Part shown: piece by piece, positions 1 through 9,621 of the stretch | How positions within the stretch are numbered: position 1 is the first letter of the stretch | Layout: the number at the start of each line of letters is the position of its first letter | From: Bifidobacterium sp. ESL0690 | Lineage (GTDB): Bacteria; Actinomycetota; Actinomycetes; Actinomycetales; Bifidobacteriaceae | Direction of reading: 5' to 3' | Length of the DNA: 64,000 bases | NCBI RefSeq assembly: GCF_029392315.1 | Contig: NZ_CP113939.1 | Location: forward strand, 1,116,001-1,180,000 | Notes under the pieces: generated by a model | Told to the model about the DNA's origin: nothing | Databases searched by the model: none | The model's input: only the letters and a program-made list of their open reading frames with translations | Position numbers and translations under genes: made by a program

Positions 1-2
1 TT

Positions 3-1067
3 CTCGACAACCCGAATCCTGCCTCCGACGCCGAGCGCGCGAAGCTGATTGACAAGCCGGCGTTCGGCCAGCTTTTCAGCGATAACATGACCCACATGGT
101 CTGGCATAAGGACAGCGGCTGGGGCGATCGCCGAGTCGAGCCTTACGGCCCGCTGGCCATGAGCCCTGGTGCCTCCGTCCTGCATTATGCACAGGAATGC
201 TTCGAAGGCCTCAAGGCCTATCGTCACGCCGACGGCAGCACCTGGCTGTTCCGTCCGGATGCGAACGCCGAGCGTTTCGCCAATTCCGCCAAGCGCCTCT
301 ACCTGCCTGAACTTTCCAAGGACGACTTCCTGGGTTCCGTTGCCGCGCTGGTCAAGCGCGATGTTAACTGGGTCCCGACCCGCCGCGAATACACGCTCTA
401 CATGCGCCCGTTCATGTTCGCCTCCGAGGCGTTCCTCGGCGTGCGCGCCCCGCAGACCGTCGACTATTGCGTCATCGCCTCGCCTTCCGGCCCGTACTTC
501 CCGGGCGGCGTCAAGCCGGTGAGCATCTGGGTTGAAGACAAGTGGTTCCGTACCGGCCCCGGCGGCACCGGCTTCGCCAAGTGCGGCGGCAACTATGCGG
601 CTTCGCTGCTTGGCGAGTATCGTGGTGCCGACCACGGCTGCGAGCAGGTCTGCTTCGTCGACGCGGCCACCAAGACCTACCTTGAGGAACTCGGCGGCAT
701 GAACATGTTCACCGTCCACAAGGACGGCCACCTTGAGACCCCGTCGCTGACCGGCAACATTCTGCCCGGCGTCACCCGTCGTTCGCTCATCCAGCTTGCG
801 CAGGACAAGGGCCACGACGTGGTCGAGACCATGATCAAGCTCGACGACCTGCTCGAGGACATCAAGTCCGGCGAGGTCACCGAGGTCTTCGCCTGCGGCA
901 CCGCTGCGATCATCACGCCTATCGGCCGCTTCAAGTCCGAGAAGTTCGACGTCGCGGTCAACGGCGGCAAGTCCGGCGACCTGACAATCAAGCTTCGTGA
1001 CGAGCTGCTCGGCATCCAGATGGGCGAGATCGAAGATCCGCACGACTGGATGTGGAAGGTCTGCTGA
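3..1067 (+). CDS. ilvE: Branched-chain-amino-acid aminotransferase, 5' end missing
   Basis: The reading frame is open from base 3, so the true start lies before the window; 354 residues are visible. It transfers the amino group between glutamate and the 2-keto acids of leucine, isoleucine and valine, using pyridoxal phosphate in the cytoplasm. Class IV aminotransferase features are clear: the segment ALHYAQECFEGLKAY-like (here SVLHYAQECFEGLKAYR), the PLP lysine region GTGFAKCGGNYAASLL, the EELGGMN segment and a C-terminal EVFACGTAAIITPI motif. An internal ATG at 87 is not the start, because the residues before it (ending KPAFGQLFSDN) belong to the family. A weak terminator-like hairpin follows. 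Confidence 0.95.
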   Translation, partial: LDNPNPASDAERAKLIDKPAFGQLFSDNMTHMVWHKDSGWGDRRVEPYGPLAMSPGASVLHYAQECFEGLKAYRHADGSTWLFRPDANAERFANSAKRLYLPELSKDDFLGSVAALVKRDVNWVPTRREYTLYMRPFMFASEAFLGVRAPQTVDYCVIASPSGPYFPGGVKPVSIWVEDKWFRTGPGGTGFAKCGGNYAASLLGEYRGADHGCEQVCFVDAATKTYLEELGGMNMFTVHKDGHLETPSLTGNILPGVTRRSLIQLAQDKGHDVVETMIKLDDLLEDIKSGEVTEVFACGTAAIITPIGRFKSEKFDVAVNGGKSGDLTIKLRDELLGIQMGEIEDPHDWMWKVC

Positions 1068-1107
1068 GCGATTTTAAACGTTTTCGTTTAACTAGCTTTT
1101 AGCTTTC

Positions 1108-1157
1108 AAACGGTCTGTGGTGTTTCCTGAAGTTCTGGAGATATTGCAGGCCGTTTT
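1108..1157 (+). terminator. Possible terminator after ilvE
   Basis: The arms AAACGGTCTG (1108-1117) and CAGGCCGTTT (1147-1156) pair over 10 bp with one G-U pair and a 29-base loop, followed by a short T run. The long loop makes this only a moderate candidate. Confidence 0.4.
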
Positions 1158-1333
1158 GCTATGTGTTTCTGAAGTACCCGTTTGCTTGAAACTCTGCAAG
1201 TATAGTAATAAACGCTTCGCTGTATCTATGTGATACGGCATCTTATGTTGTGCAAAACATTAGGCGGTTCGCGGTCAAGTTTTGGCCGTCGTTTGGTATA
1301 CTTTGCTATTGGCCTTATACAACTTGATGAAGG

Positions 1334-2056
1334 ATGTGCGGTATGCAGTTGGCGCTGGAAAGTAACGTCTTTTTCTGGGCCATCGAATACATCGCGACCT
1401 TCTGCTGCGGCCTTTTAGGCGGGCTATGCGCCGTCAAGAAAAAGTATGACTTCATCGCCATCCTCATGACTGTCTGGCTCACCGGTCTCGGCGGTGGCAT
1501 CATCCGTGACGTGCTGCTCGGTATATTCCCGCCTGTCGGCGTTTCCGATAAAGGGCTTGTCATCACCTCGCTGCTAGCCAGCATTACGGTCGCCATTATT
1601 TATCCGGAAGTCGATCGCCTCAAATGGATTATGGTCGCGCTCGATGCCTTGGCGCTTGGCCTCTACGCGGTCAACGGCACTCAAAAGGCTTTGATTTACC
1701 ACACATCGGGCATGACGGCCGTTTTCATGGGACTGATTACGGCCATCGGGGGAGGCCTTATTCGAGATATCCTGATCAACGATGTTCCGTCGGTTATTCG
1801 CGACAGCCATTGGTATGCGGTTCCGGCTTTGATCGGCAGCGTCCTGACCGTCTTCGTCACCCGTGCCTACCAAGGCGGGCATATCCCGTTCAGTCTTGAA
1901 GTGGCGTTCGATATTGCCATCGTCGCTTTTGTCGTCATCTTGCGTGTGCTTTCCGTGCGCTTCGACTGGAAGGTCCCCGGCGCCATCAGACGGCACCACA
2001 CCTACCTGCCATTGCCCGTCAAAGACGACGAAGACGAGAAAATCGATAATAGGTGA
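1334..2056 (+). CDS. TRIC-family (UPF0126) cation channel protein
   Basis: A 240-residue polytopic membrane protein. It carries two copies of the family motif, GLGGGIIRDVLLG near residue 50 and AIGGGLIRDILIN near residue 137, each following a membrane helix; this internal duplication is the hallmark of prokaryotic trimeric intracellular cation (TRIC) channels. About seven hydrophobic helices can be read, and the C-terminus is a charged cytoplasmic tail rich in Asp and Glu. Family members conduct K+ and other monovalent cations; the physiological role in bacteria is poorly known. It appears monocistronic: a TATACT -10 candidate lies at 1297-1302, and a long non-coding gap follows. The start ATG has the weak Shine-Dalgarno GAAGGA upstream. 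Confidence 0.88.
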   Translation: MCGMQLALESNVFFWAIEYIATFCCGLLGGLCAVKKKYDFIAILMTVWLTGLGGGIIRDVLLGIFPPVGVSDKGLVITSLLASITVAIIYPEVDRLKWIMVALDALALGLYAVNGTQKALIYHTSGMTAVFMGLITAIGGGLIRDILINDVPSVIRDSHWYAVPALIGSVLTVFVTRAYQGGHIPFSLEVAFDIAIVAFVVILRVLSVRFDWKVPGAIRRHHTYLPLPVKDDEDEKIDNR

Positions 2057-2144
2057 ATGCTATACAAATAATTGTCTCTTGAAGAACCCGTAACGAAACG
2101 CAAAAGTCCTGCGGTATGCATCATGGCCTGGGCTTGTCTGCAGT

Positions 2145-2194
2145 TAGTTGTCTGACGGGCAACGCCAACGAAGACCCGAGTCATCAGACAACTA
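2145..2194. repeat. 11-bp inverted repeat, terminator or regulatory hairpin
   Basis: TAGTTGTCTGA (2145-2155) and TCAGACAACTA (2184-2194) are perfect inverted arms separated by 28 bases. No clear T run follows, so termination is uncertain. Confidence 0.45.
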
Positions 2195-2249
2195 GACACG
2201 CCTAATTATTACCTGTGTTCGGAAAAAAGAAAATTATCATCTATAGTGG

Positions 2250-2278
2250 TATTAGTCACATTTCTATGGTGACTAATA
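2250..2278. promoter_or_regulatory. Operator-like palindrome upstream of ABC exporter
   Basis: TATTAGTCAC (2250-2259) and GTGACTAATA (2269-2278) are perfect 10-bp arms around a 9-base spacer. The site lies just after a -10-like CTATAGT and about 115 bases before the exporter start, so it could be a repressor site or a leader hairpin. No regulator gene is adjacent. Confidence 0.5.
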
Positions 2279-2394
2279 AAGGTTGGATGGCTGTTTTATC
2301 TGATTCAGCCGAGTTGGCTCATTCGACGTCTGAGGGAGTTAACTCATTGGATTTGTTCGTTTTTTAAGTAATGAATCGACTTGAAGGGAGCAAC

Positions 2395-4293
2395 ATGTCG
2401 ATTGGCAATAGTACGAGGGACGATAAGCCTTCGGCAAAGGGGCGTTCTCGCATCTCGTCTCTGACGACATTGCGGAAGTCATTTCGGCTACTCGTGGCGG
2501 TGGCACCGATATCCGTCATTGTCCTCCTCATTCTTACTGTAGTGCGGGCCCTGCTGTCGCCCCTACAGATTTTGGCCACAACACAGATCGTGAATTCCGT
2601 GGCTACAGGTTTGCTCCCGAAGGTTGTCGATTCGGCGGTACTTTTCGCTGTGGTCCTACTGGGAATGTTCGTGGTCGAGAACGTCATTAAATATCTATCC
2701 GACTCAATTCGAGAAAAACTATCGTACCGCGCTAATTGCAGTATCGTCGATAAGCTCACTACGCTCGAAACGCAGCAGTTCGAGGATGCGGAGACCTTTG
2801 ATCGCATACAGCGGGCCGGAGGGGATACCGGCGGACATATCTTCACTATATTTGATAGTGCACGTGATTTTCTACAGTCGTTCCTCACTATTGTGTCCGT
2901 ATTCTCTTTACTGGTTTCATGGAACAAATGGGTGGCCTTTTTCCTTCTGCTGGCGCCTATTCCAGGTACCATCGGCACATTGATGGCCAGTTCCAAACAG
3001 TACAATATCGATTACCAGCGGGCAGGGGAAAAACGCTTGTCGGACTATTATCGTTCGATTCTGACATCGGATAATGCAGCCAAGGAAGTCCATCTGTTTG
3101 GTCTGGGTGGTTTGTTGTCAGGGCGTTATAAGACGCTTATCGGTGGTTTTCTCAAACAGGATCTCGGTATGTCACGTACCTATCTGTGGATTGCGCTTGG
3201 CTTGGGGATCCTTACGACTCTGGCCAATATCGGGGCGGTCGCCGTGGGTGCGATTCAGGCTATGCATACTGGCAATGTCGGGCAGCTGGCCGGTTATATC
3301 AGTGCGACAGGGTCATTCGGGCAATCGGTATTACTTATTTTGGTTTCGGTCTCCAGCATTTATCAGAGTCTGCTTTACGCTGGCAATTGGGTTGATCTCA
3401 TGGACACTGAGCCGGCTGTGATCCGTTCCGGCGACGAGAAACTCGATGACGGAACGCCCGTGACCGTTTCTTTCCGAAACGTAAGATTCGCCTATCCTGG
3501 TTCCATCGATGGCAAAGAAATTCTCCATGGTGTCTCTTTTGATCTTCCCGCCGGTCAATGTTCGGCTCTTGTCGGGCTCAATGGTGCTGGTAAATCAACT
3601 ATCGCAAAACTGATTTTACGTGTCTATGAGCCCACTTCCGGGTCGATTCTCATTAATGGTAGGGATATCAGTGAGTATTCCCGTGCATCATTGTACGAGA
3701 GGTGTTCTGCGATTTTCCAGGATTATATACGATACGAGCGGCCCTTACGCGAGAATGTGGGATTTGGCGATCCGGATCGAATCAACGATGATGATGCCAT
3801 CGAACATGCGCTTGATCTGGTAGGGATGAAGGGTCTGGAGCAGTCACTGCCAGAGGGTCTGGATACTGTATTGGGAAGGCACTTCGAGGGCGGTTACCAA
3901 CTTTCCATCGGGCAATGGCAGCGCGTCGCCCTGGCCCGCGCTTTGTTCAGGCGGCCGTCATTGCTTATTATGGATGAGCCGACCGCATCCGTGGACGCCC
4001 TTTCCGAGAAGAACTTCTTCGACTCACTGGATCGGGTGGATAGTGCGGAGGAAGGGTCGCGGCGCACCACCATCCTCATCGCCCATCGTTTCACCACCAT
4101 CACCCACGCCAGTCATATAGTCGTCCTGCGTGACGGCGATATAGTCGGAGAGGGCGATCACGAGACATTATTGTCCGATTGCCCGTATTACCGCGGTTTA
4201 TATGAAGCCCAAGTGGTCAGTCAGCGGCACGAGGATCCCGCATCGATGCTGCGTCCGGAGAATATCGGAGGTATTTCTCGTTGTAGCCCTTGA
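2395..4293 (+). CDS. ABC exporter, fused permease and ATPase
   Basis: A 632-residue half-transporter. Residues about 35-330 form the six-helix type IV exporter membrane domain; the ATPase follows, with Walker A GLNGAGKST, a signature LSIGQWQRVALARAL, Walker B LLIMDEPTASVD and the H-loop IAHRF. Such proteins dimerise and export lipids, peptides or drugs; the substrate is not readable. The signature is LSIGQ rather than LSGGQ, which is common in peptide/lipid exporters of this subgroup. The start at 2395 was chosen over an ATG at 2371 because GAAGGGAG lies four bases before it. Its GC content is lower than that of neighbouring housekeeping genes, and it stands alone behind a palindromic operator candidate. 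Confidence 0.88.
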   Translation: MSIGNSTRDDKPSAKGRSRISSLTTLRKSFRLLVAVAPISVIVLLILTVVRALLSPLQILATTQIVNSVATGLLPKVVDSAVLFAVVLLGMFVVENVIKYLSDSIREKLSYRANCSIVDKLTTLETQQFEDAETFDRIQRAGGDTGGHIFTIFDSARDFLQSFLTIVSVFSLLVSWNKWVAFFLLLAPIPGTIGTLMASSKQYNIDYQRAGEKRLSDYYRSILTSDNAAKEVHLFGLGGLLSGRYKTLIGGFLKQDLGMSRTYLWIALGLGILTTLANIGAVAVGAIQAMHTGNVGQLAGYISATGSFGQSVLLILVSVSSIYQSLLYAGNWVDLMDTEPAVIRSGDEKLDDGTPVTVSFRNVRFAYPGSIDGKEILHGVSFDLPAGQCSALVGLNGAGKSTIAKLILRVYEPTSGSILINGRDISEYSRASLYERCSAIFQDYIRYERPLRENVGFGDPDRINDDDAIEHALDLVGMKGLEQSLPEGLDTVLGRHFEGGYQLSIGQWQRVALARALFRRPSLLIMDEPTASVDALSEKNFFDSLDRVDSAEEGSRRTTILIAHRFTTITHASHIVVLRDGDIVGEGDHETLLSDCPYYRGLYEAQVVSQRHEDPASMLRPENIGGISRCSP

Positions 4294-4461
4294 TTGCTCG
4301 CAGATTCTGTCATCTCATTGGCTGGAATTCCAGATATTCGAATTCCATGCGAACGACAAAAGTCGCGAAAAACGGTCTGAAAACGTGCTTTTCGTCGTGT
4401 GGACGGACGTTGATTTTGTGCTAGCATTCGAAAATCGCATTCAAAGATGGAGGAGGTAATC

Positions 4462-5658
4462 ATGCAAGAAGATGAAAAGAGAATTCCTCGTGATGTCGCC
4501 ACTTCGACCACGTTGTCGGAGGACGGCAATAATGCTGCCGGTGAAAATGAATATGCGGCTAACAAACATTCCATGTTATTGGAAAGCAAGCAACCACAGG
4601 ATTCGGAAGTAGCCCCTGAAAATACTGTCACGATTACGAACGTGCCCGATGACCCTGAACGCTTGATTAATTCAGGTTCGTCTGGTGATTCAACAAAAGC
4701 AAATTCATCTGCTCAAGATGAGCAACACACGCCTGAACAGATACGAAGAAAGGCTGTGGGGCACCAGGCCGCAATCATCTTGGGCTTCATAGTGCTGTGG
4801 CTCGTGTTGCAGGTGATTGGTGTTGTTTTCGCCATGCTTGGCCATATGCCGGTAAAGAAGACAGACGCCGTGGTCGGCACCGTCAGCGAGCCGATCGCCA
4901 TCCTCGTCGTGCTGCTGGCGTGTCGGAAGCTCTATATCGACAAATCGCAAGGCTCAAGGTCAATCCGTTTCACGATACGTCTCTCATCCCGAAAACCGAT
5001 GAACTGGCGGATGTGGCTCTGCTCGCTCATCGCGATGCTGGCTTTCACGGCGGTCGGCGACCTGTTCGCCCAAGGTTTCCAAAGCACGCTGGATTTGTTG
5101 GGATGGTCGCAACATAGCAATGGCGACGAGATCGATCAGATGGTGAGCAGCTCAATCTTCGGTCTGCTTTCGTTGGGTTTCGTCGGACCCGTGATCGAGG
5201 AGCTGCTGATGCGCGGCATCGTGATGCCGAATCTGGAACGCTATGGCAGAATTTTCGCCATCGTAACGTCAGCGTTACTGTTCGGCTTCATCCATGGCGA
5301 CATCAGCCAAGGATTCAATGCCGTGCTGGGGGGCTTGGTGCTCGGTTGGATGGCCAGCGAGTATTCCGTCGCGTGGTCGATGAGCGTGCACATCTTCTAC
5401 AATCTCGTGATTTGTGAAGGAGTCGGCAGACTGTTCGGCTTGCTTGCCGAGCCCATGCAGACCGTGGCGCAGTGGACATTCGATGGTGTCTTCTTCGTCG
5501 TCGCCATCGTGTTGGTGGTGGTGAACAAGGACAAGGTCATGGCTTGGTACCACCGCAACCGTAGTCCCAAGCACACCTACCGTGCCTGGCGCTCACCGCT
5601 GTTCATCTTCACCTTGGCGGCGTTCCTCTTCTTCGCATTGACCAGGATTTCGTTCTGA
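4462..5658 (+). CDS. CPBP-family intramembrane metalloprotease
   Basis: A 398-residue protein. The first roughly 95 residues are hydrophilic, rich in Glu, Asp, Ser and Asn, and look disordered; about eight membrane helices follow. The CPBP/ABI (CAAX-type) protease motifs are present in order: EELLMR (EExxxR), FGFIHGD (FxxxH) and a late H-x3-N motif (SVHIFYNLV). These acidic and histidine residues should form the intramembrane metal site. Family members process prenylated proteins or act in bacteriocin self-immunity; the substrate here is unknown. Start chosen at 4462 because AGGAGG (4451-4456) is five bases upstream; the ATG at 4447 lies before that site. A strong bidirectional terminator follows. 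Confidence 0.85.
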   Translation: MQEDEKRIPRDVATSTTLSEDGNNAAGENEYAANKHSMLLESKQPQDSEVAPENTVTITNVPDDPERLINSGSSGDSTKANSSAQDEQHTPEQIRRKAVGHQAAIILGFIVLWLVLQVIGVVFAMLGHMPVKKTDAVVGTVSEPIAILVVLLACRKLYIDKSQGSRSIRFTIRLSSRKPMNWRMWLCSLIAMLAFTAVGDLFAQGFQSTLDLLGWSQHSNGDEIDQMVSSSIFGLLSLGFVGPVIEELLMRGIVMPNLERYGRIFAIVTSALLFGFIHGDISQGFNAVLGGLVLGWMASEYSVAWSMSVHIFYNLVICEGVGRLFGLLAEPMQTVAQWTFDGVFFVVAIVLVVVNKDKVMAWYHRNRSPKHTYRAWRSPLFIFTLAAFLFFALTRISF

Positions 5659-5699
5659 GCTACTGGTCCGACGCGGCGAGGTCGACGGTGTAAATAACA

Positions 5700-5750
5700 A
5701 AACTCCTCCGGTTTCCGAATGATCTGAGATCTTGGAAACCGGAGGAGTTT
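5700..5750. terminator. Strong bidirectional terminator between CPBP gene and rpsT
   Basis: AAACTCCTCCGGTTTCC (5700-5716) and its exact reverse complement (5734-5750) form a 17-bp stem with a 17-base loop, flanked by A and T runs on both sides. It should stop transcription from both converging genes. Confidence 0.9.
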
Positions 5751-5786
5751 TAACTGACCCTAAGGTCGATGCCTAAAGCGAAAGGC

Positions 5787-6047
5787 TCACAGGGCGTTGA
5801 TCGCCGTGGCGAGGTTCGACTTGCGGTTGGCGGCCTGGTTCTTGTGAATCACGCCCGCGCTGGCGGCCTTGTCGAGCTTCTGGCCGGCGATTTGGTAAGC
5901 TGCCTCGGCGGCGGCCTTGTCTCCGGACTCGATGGCTTCACGGGTCTTGCGAATCGCAGTCTTCAGGCTGGATTTCACGGACACGTTGCGCTTGTGCGCC
6001 TTTTCATTGGTCAGCACGCGCTTCTTCTGCGACTTAATGTTTGCCAC
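5787..6047 (-). CDS. rpsT: 30S ribosomal protein S20
   Basis: An 86-residue, Lys/Ala-rich basic protein that binds 16S rRNA early in assembly of the small subunit. The sequence begins [20 protein letters not shown] and ends with the typical helical tail [19 protein letters not shown]. The GTG at 6047 is the start: GGAGA lies just upstream and homologues start at this point; a further upstream ATG (6062) would overlap the ribosome binding site. An extended -10 candidate TGCTATCCT lies near 6092-6100 on the minus strand. It is divergent from lepA, as commonly seen in actinobacteria. Confidence 0.95.
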   Translation of the reverse strand: MANIKSQKKRVLTNEKAHKRNVSVKSSLKTAIRKTREAIESGDKAAAEAAYQIAGQKLDKAASAGVIHKNQAANRKSNLATAINAL

Positions 6048-6304
6048 AATTTCTCCAAACAACGTTTTCTATAAGGACATACAAAACTTTAGGATAGCAC
6101 CTTATGCCGATATTTTGCGTTGATTTTAGGAAATGACTTGATGCGTCGTGCGATTGCTCAATCGATTTGTCTGCTCTTTTGTGTTTCACCAATGATTTCA
6201 CCGGAAAGCCTTTGCCTACCGCGGCCGATAGAATAGGGCCTAGTATAGGAAAAGCGGAATCAGAGAGACTCCGCTACGAAATGTGTATAAAAGGAGTGGC
6301 ATCA

Positions 6305-8197
6305 GTGACTGAGGCGAAGAACAAACCGGGATTCACCGATCAATCGCTGATTCGTAATTTCTGCATCATCGCGCATATCGACCATGGCAAGTCCACGGTG
6401 GCCGACCGCATTCTTCAGCTTTCCGGCATCGTGCCGCAGCGCGAGATGCACGACCGCTTCCTCGACCGCATGGATATCGAGCAGGAGCGTGGCATCACCA
6501 TCAAATCGCAGGCCGTGCGCGTGCCGTGGACCTTCGACGGGCAGGAATACACGCTCGGTATGATCGACACTCCTGGACACGTCGATTTCACCTACGAGGT
6601 CTCGCGTGCCTTGGCCGCGTGCGAAGGCGCGGTGCTGCTGGTCGACGCCACGCAGGGTATCGAGGCGCAGACGCTTTCCAACCTTTATATGGCCATCGAG
6701 GATGATCTGACCATCATTCCGGTCTTGAACAAGATTGACCTGCCCAGTGCGGAACCGGACAAACATGCCGAAGAGATCGCGAACCTGCTGGGTTGCAAGC
6801 CTTCGGACGTGCTGCGCGTTTCTGGTAAAACCGGCGAAGGCATCAAGGATTTGCTCGACCAGATTGTGCTGGAAATCCCCGCACCGCACGGCGACCCGAA
6901 GGCCCCTGCCCGTGCGCTGATTTTCGATTCTGTTTACGACACCTATCGCGGCATCGTCACCTATATCCGTATGGTCGACGGCGAACTGAAGAGCCGCGAG
7001 AAAGTGCACATGATGGGTATCGGCATGACGCACGAGCCCATCGAAATCGGCGTGATCAGCCCGGATATGACCCCGACCAAGGCGCTTGGCGCAGGCGAGG
7101 TCGGCTACATCATCACCGGTGCGAAGGATGTCAGCCAGTCCAAGGTCGGCGACACCGTCACCTCGGCCGTGCGCTCCGCTTCTGAGCCGTTGCCAGGCTA
7201 TCGTGACCCGCATCCGATGGTTTACGCCGGTATTTTCCCGATTGACAACGCCCAGTTCCCGGAACTGCGCGACGCGCTCGACAAGCTAAAGCTCAATGAT
7301 GCTGCACTGACTTACGAACCAGAAACATCGGTAGCGTTGGGCTTCGGCTTCCGCTGTGGCTTCCTCGGGCTTTTGCACATGGAGATTGTGGTCGAGCGAC
7401 TGAGCCGCGAGTTCGGGCTGGATTTGATTTCCACCGCGCCCAACGTGACTTACAAGGTCACCACCGAAGACGGCACGATGCACGAGGTCAAGAACCCGAG
7501 CGAATTCCCCGACGGCAAGATCAAGCAGATCGTCGAGCCGATGGTTGCGGCCGACATCATCACGCCCAAGGAATTCATCGGATCGGTGATGGACTTGTGC
7601 CAGGATCATCGCGGCGAAATGGGAACGATGGAGTATCTGAGTCCCGAGCGCGTCGAGATGCACTATCGCATTCCGCTGGCCGAAATCGTCTTCGACTTCT
7701 TTGACCAGCTCAAGAGCCGCACCAAAGGTTATGCTTCGCTTGACTACCATGAGGACGGCGAACAAAGCGCTGATCTGGTCAAGGTCGATATCCTGATCCA
7801 GGGGGAGAAGGTTGATGCCTTCAGCGCCATCGTCCACCGTGACAAGTCGTATAGCTACGGTGTGATGATGACCAAGAAGCTGCAGAAGCTTATTCCCCGT
7901 CAGCAGTTCGAAATCCCGATTCAGGCGGCCATCGGCTCCCGCGTCATCGCCCGTGAGACCATCCGCGCCTTGCGCAAGGACGTGCTTGCCAAGTGCTACG
8001 GCGGCGACATCACCCGTAAGCGCAAGCTGCTCGAAAAGCAGAAGGCTGGCAAGAAGCGCATGAAGATGCTCGGCCATGTCGAGGTTCCGCAGGAGGCGTT
8101 CGTCGCTGCGCTGTCTACTGGCGAGGCCGGCCCCAACGCTTCGATGGACATCGACACCAAAAATAAGATCCGTGCTGCCGAAAAGGCCGTGAAGTAA
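6305..8197 (+). CDS. lepA: Elongation factor 4 (ribosomal back-translocase)
   Basis: A 630-residue translational GTPase that acts on stalled or mistranslocated ribosomes. GTPase motifs run in order: AHIDHGKST near residue 23, [16 protein letters not shown] and NKIDLP; the C-terminal LepA-specific region ends with the lysine-rich [17 protein letters not shown] segment, which contacts tRNA. Start chosen as GTG at 6305, eight bases after AAGGAG (6291-6296); the 46 in-frame upstream codons have no family similarity. The gene is monocistronic or read through weakly to the nitroreductase gene. Confidence 0.95.
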   Translation: MTEAKNKPGFTDQSLIRNFCIIAHIDHGKSTVADRILQLSGIVPQREMHDRFLDRMDIEQERGITIKSQAVRVPWTFDGQEYTLGMIDTPGHVDFTYEVSRALAACEGAVLLVDATQGIEAQTLSNLYMAIEDDLTIIPVLNKIDLPSAEPDKHAEEIANLLGCKPSDVLRVSGKTGEGIKDLLDQIVLEIPAPHGDPKAPARALIFDSVYDTYRGIVTYIRMVDGELKSREKVHMMGIGMTHEPIEIGVISPDMTPTKALGAGEVGYIITGAKDVSQSKVGDTVTSAVRSASEPLPGYRDPHPMVYAGIFPIDNAQFPELRDALDKLKLNDAALTYEPETSVALGFGFRCGFLGLLHMEIVVERLSREFGLDLISTAPNVTYKVTTEDGTMHEVKNPSEFPDGKIKQIVEPMVAADIITPKEFIGSVMDLCQDHRGEMGTMEYLSPERVEMHYRIPLAEIVFDFFDQLKSRTKGYASLDYHEDGEQSADLVKVDILIQGEKVDAFSAIVHRDKSYSYGVMMTKKLQKLIPRQQFEIPIQAAIGSRVIARETIRALRKDVLAKCYGGDITRKRKLLEKQKAGKKRMKMLGHVEVPQEAFVAALSTGEAGPNASMDIDTKNKIRAAEKAVK

Positions 8198-8298
8198 CAG
8201 ATACAGGGATATCGCATATCGAATTGTTTCTGATTCCGATTTGGTGGAAACGAATACGATTTCTCATGAAATCGAAAACGCTGCAAAGTAGGGAAAAT

Positions 8299-8991
8299 AT
8301 GGAACTGAGTGAAGCGATTCGGGTACGGCATGCAGTTCGGCATTATACGGACAAGCCGATTCCACAGGATATAGTCGACGAGTTGCAGAAGACCATTGAC
8401 CGGTGCAATCGCGAAGGCAACTTACGCATGCAGCTGAAGCTCAATGACCCCGCGGCGTTCGAAGGTTTCCTTACCGATTACGGCATTTACAAAGGTGCCC
8501 GCAACCTCGTTGCCATCGTCTCGGACAAAACGCCTGACTGGGAGGAACGCTGCGGCTACTACGGTGCGCATGTGCTGTTGCGGGCCACTCAGCTCGGTCT
8601 CGATACAGGCTGGGTGCGCCAGTTCGGGCGCCATCTTTCCAAACATGTCGCGCTGGAAAGCGGCGAACGGCCGAGGTTCGCCATCGTCATGGGTTATGGA
8701 ACCAATCACGGCCACCAGCATCGTTCCAAGCGCTATGACCAGGTCGCTCGTGTTCCGAAAGGCATGGGAACACCGAAATGGTTCTGCAACGGGGTAGAAG
8801 CGGCATTGCTTGCACCCACGTCCCTGAACCAGCAAAAATTCGTTTTCACCCTTCAACCCGATGGCCATACTGTAGAAGCGAAGGCCGGCCTAGGCCTCTG
8901 CACCCACACTGACTTAGGCATCGCAAAATACCATTTCGAAATCGGTGCCGGCCCTGATGCTGATTTTGTGTGGTCAAGAGTCGAACATTAA
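8299..8991 (+). CDS. Nitroreductase-family flavoprotein
   Basis: A 230-residue protein starting ELSEAIRVRHAVRHYTDKPIP, the FMN-binding N-terminus of the nitroreductase fold. The central segment (YGAHVLLRATQLGLDTGWV) and a late GLGLCTHTDLGIAKYHFEIG region fit the family, which reduces nitro compounds, quinones or flavins with NAD(P)H. The substrate is not predictable. ATG 8299 was chosen for its fit to the family start and an AGGG upstream; an in-frame ATG at 8266 lies inside a small hairpin (CGATTTC, TCAT, GAAATCG, 8257-8274). Confidence 0.8.
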   Translation: MELSEAIRVRHAVRHYTDKPIPQDIVDELQKTIDRCNREGNLRMQLKLNDPAAFEGFLTDYGIYKGARNLVAIVSDKTPDWEERCGYYGAHVLLRATQLGLDTGWVRQFGRHLSKHVALESGERPRFAIVMGYGTNHGHQHRSKRYDQVARVPKGMGTPKWFCNGVEAALLAPTSLNQQKFVFTLQPDGHTVEAKAGLGLCTHTDLGIAKYHFEIGAGPDADFVWSRVEH

Positions 8992-9010
8992 TTTGCTATT
9001 GGGAAAATGC

Positions 9011-9036
9011 TTATACTTCGTTCTATCATTGTATAA
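9011..9036. promoter_or_regulatory. Inverted repeat before toxin-antitoxin operon
   Basis: TTATAC (9011-9016) and GTATAA (9031-9036) form a short inverted repeat around a TATACT -10-like element, 37 bases before the antitoxin start. RelB/DinJ proteins autorepress through such palindromes; assignment here is inference. Confidence 0.4.
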
Positions 9037-9072
9037 ACGTTGTCAAACATAATTTTACATATGGAGATGGTT

Positions 9073-9333
9073 ATGAATAGCGCGACGATAGCGATTCGGA
9101 CGGATCCACAGATCAAGAAGCAGGCCCAAGAGGTTTTCAAGGGGCTTGGATTGGATATGAGCAGTGCCATCAATATGTTCTTGCAGCAGACCATCAATGA
9201 CCGTGGTCTGCCTTTCCGTCCAACACTTTCCAAGTTCGAGAAAGGGGTGTTGGACGCCGCCGAAGGCCCGACCCGCTCGTTCGACAATATCGACGATTTG
9301 ATGAAGGAACTTCGTGGCACTGCAACAGATTGA
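9073..9333 (+). CDS. RelB/DinJ-family antitoxin
   Basis: An 86-residue protein with an N-terminal ribbon-helix-helix domain (NSATIAIRTDPQIKKQAQ) and the DinJ signature GLDMSSAINMFLQQTI, followed by GLPF and a C-terminal toxin-binding tail. It should neutralise the downstream toxin and bind the promoter. ATG 9073 is preceded by GGAGATGG; the upstream in-frame ATGs have poorer ribosome binding sites. Its end overlaps the toxin start by 20 bases, which indicates translational coupling. Confidence 0.88.
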   Translation: MNSATIAIRTDPQIKKQAQEVFKGLGLDMSSAINMFLQQTINDRGLPFRPTLSKFEKGVLDAAEGPTRSFDNIDDLMKELRGTATD

Positions 9334-9604
9334 ACGCACTGCGACGTTTCTCCGACAAGCGAAGCAATTACGCCGTAAACACTACGATTTCGATAAGCTC
9401 GAGAAGGTCATTCGCCTCCTGATGGCGCAGGACCATGAGGTGTTGCGCCGCCGGTACCGTGACCACGCGTTGAAAGGGAACCTGCGTAATTTTCGTGAGT
9501 TACACATCGAAGCGGATTGGCTGCTGATTTATCAGATCAAGGGTGACGTGTTGACGTTGGTGTTGGTGGAAACGGGTAGTCACCAGCAATTGCTCGGCAA
9601 ATAA
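9314..9604 (+). CDS. YafQ-family mRNA interferase toxin
   Basis: A 96-residue RelE-superfamily protein starting at GTG. The ladder of family positions is visible: a KQLRRKHYD segment, KVIRLLMAQ, DHALKGNLRNFRELHIEADWLLIYQI and the C-terminal ETGSHQQLL. The histidine of GSH and the preceding RELHIE residues correspond to the YafQ active surface that cleaves mRNA in the ribosome A site. It overlaps the DinJ-type antitoxin by 20 bases, a standard type II arrangement. No truncation is seen, so the toxin is probably active. Confidence 0.88.
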   Translation: MALQQIERTATFLRQAKQLRRKHYDFDKLEKVIRLLMAQDHEVLRRRYRDHALKGNLRNFRELHIEADWLLIYQIKGDVLTLVLVETGSHQQLLGK

Positions 9605-9621
9605 TGGGAAAAAGAATCCCT

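Larger units (their letters stand above)
2057..2394. other. 338-base intergenic region with two palindromes
   Basis: No supported gene. It holds an 11-bp inverted repeat (2145-2194), a -10-like CTATAGT element near 2241 and an operator-like palindrome (2250-2278), ending with the Shine-Dalgarno GAAGGGAG (2383-2390) of the exporter gene. Confidence 0.7.

Noticed and set aside
6167..6304. Longer N-terminus for LepA
   Set aside because: The extra 46 residues have no family similarity and would pass the ribosome binding site at 6291-6296.
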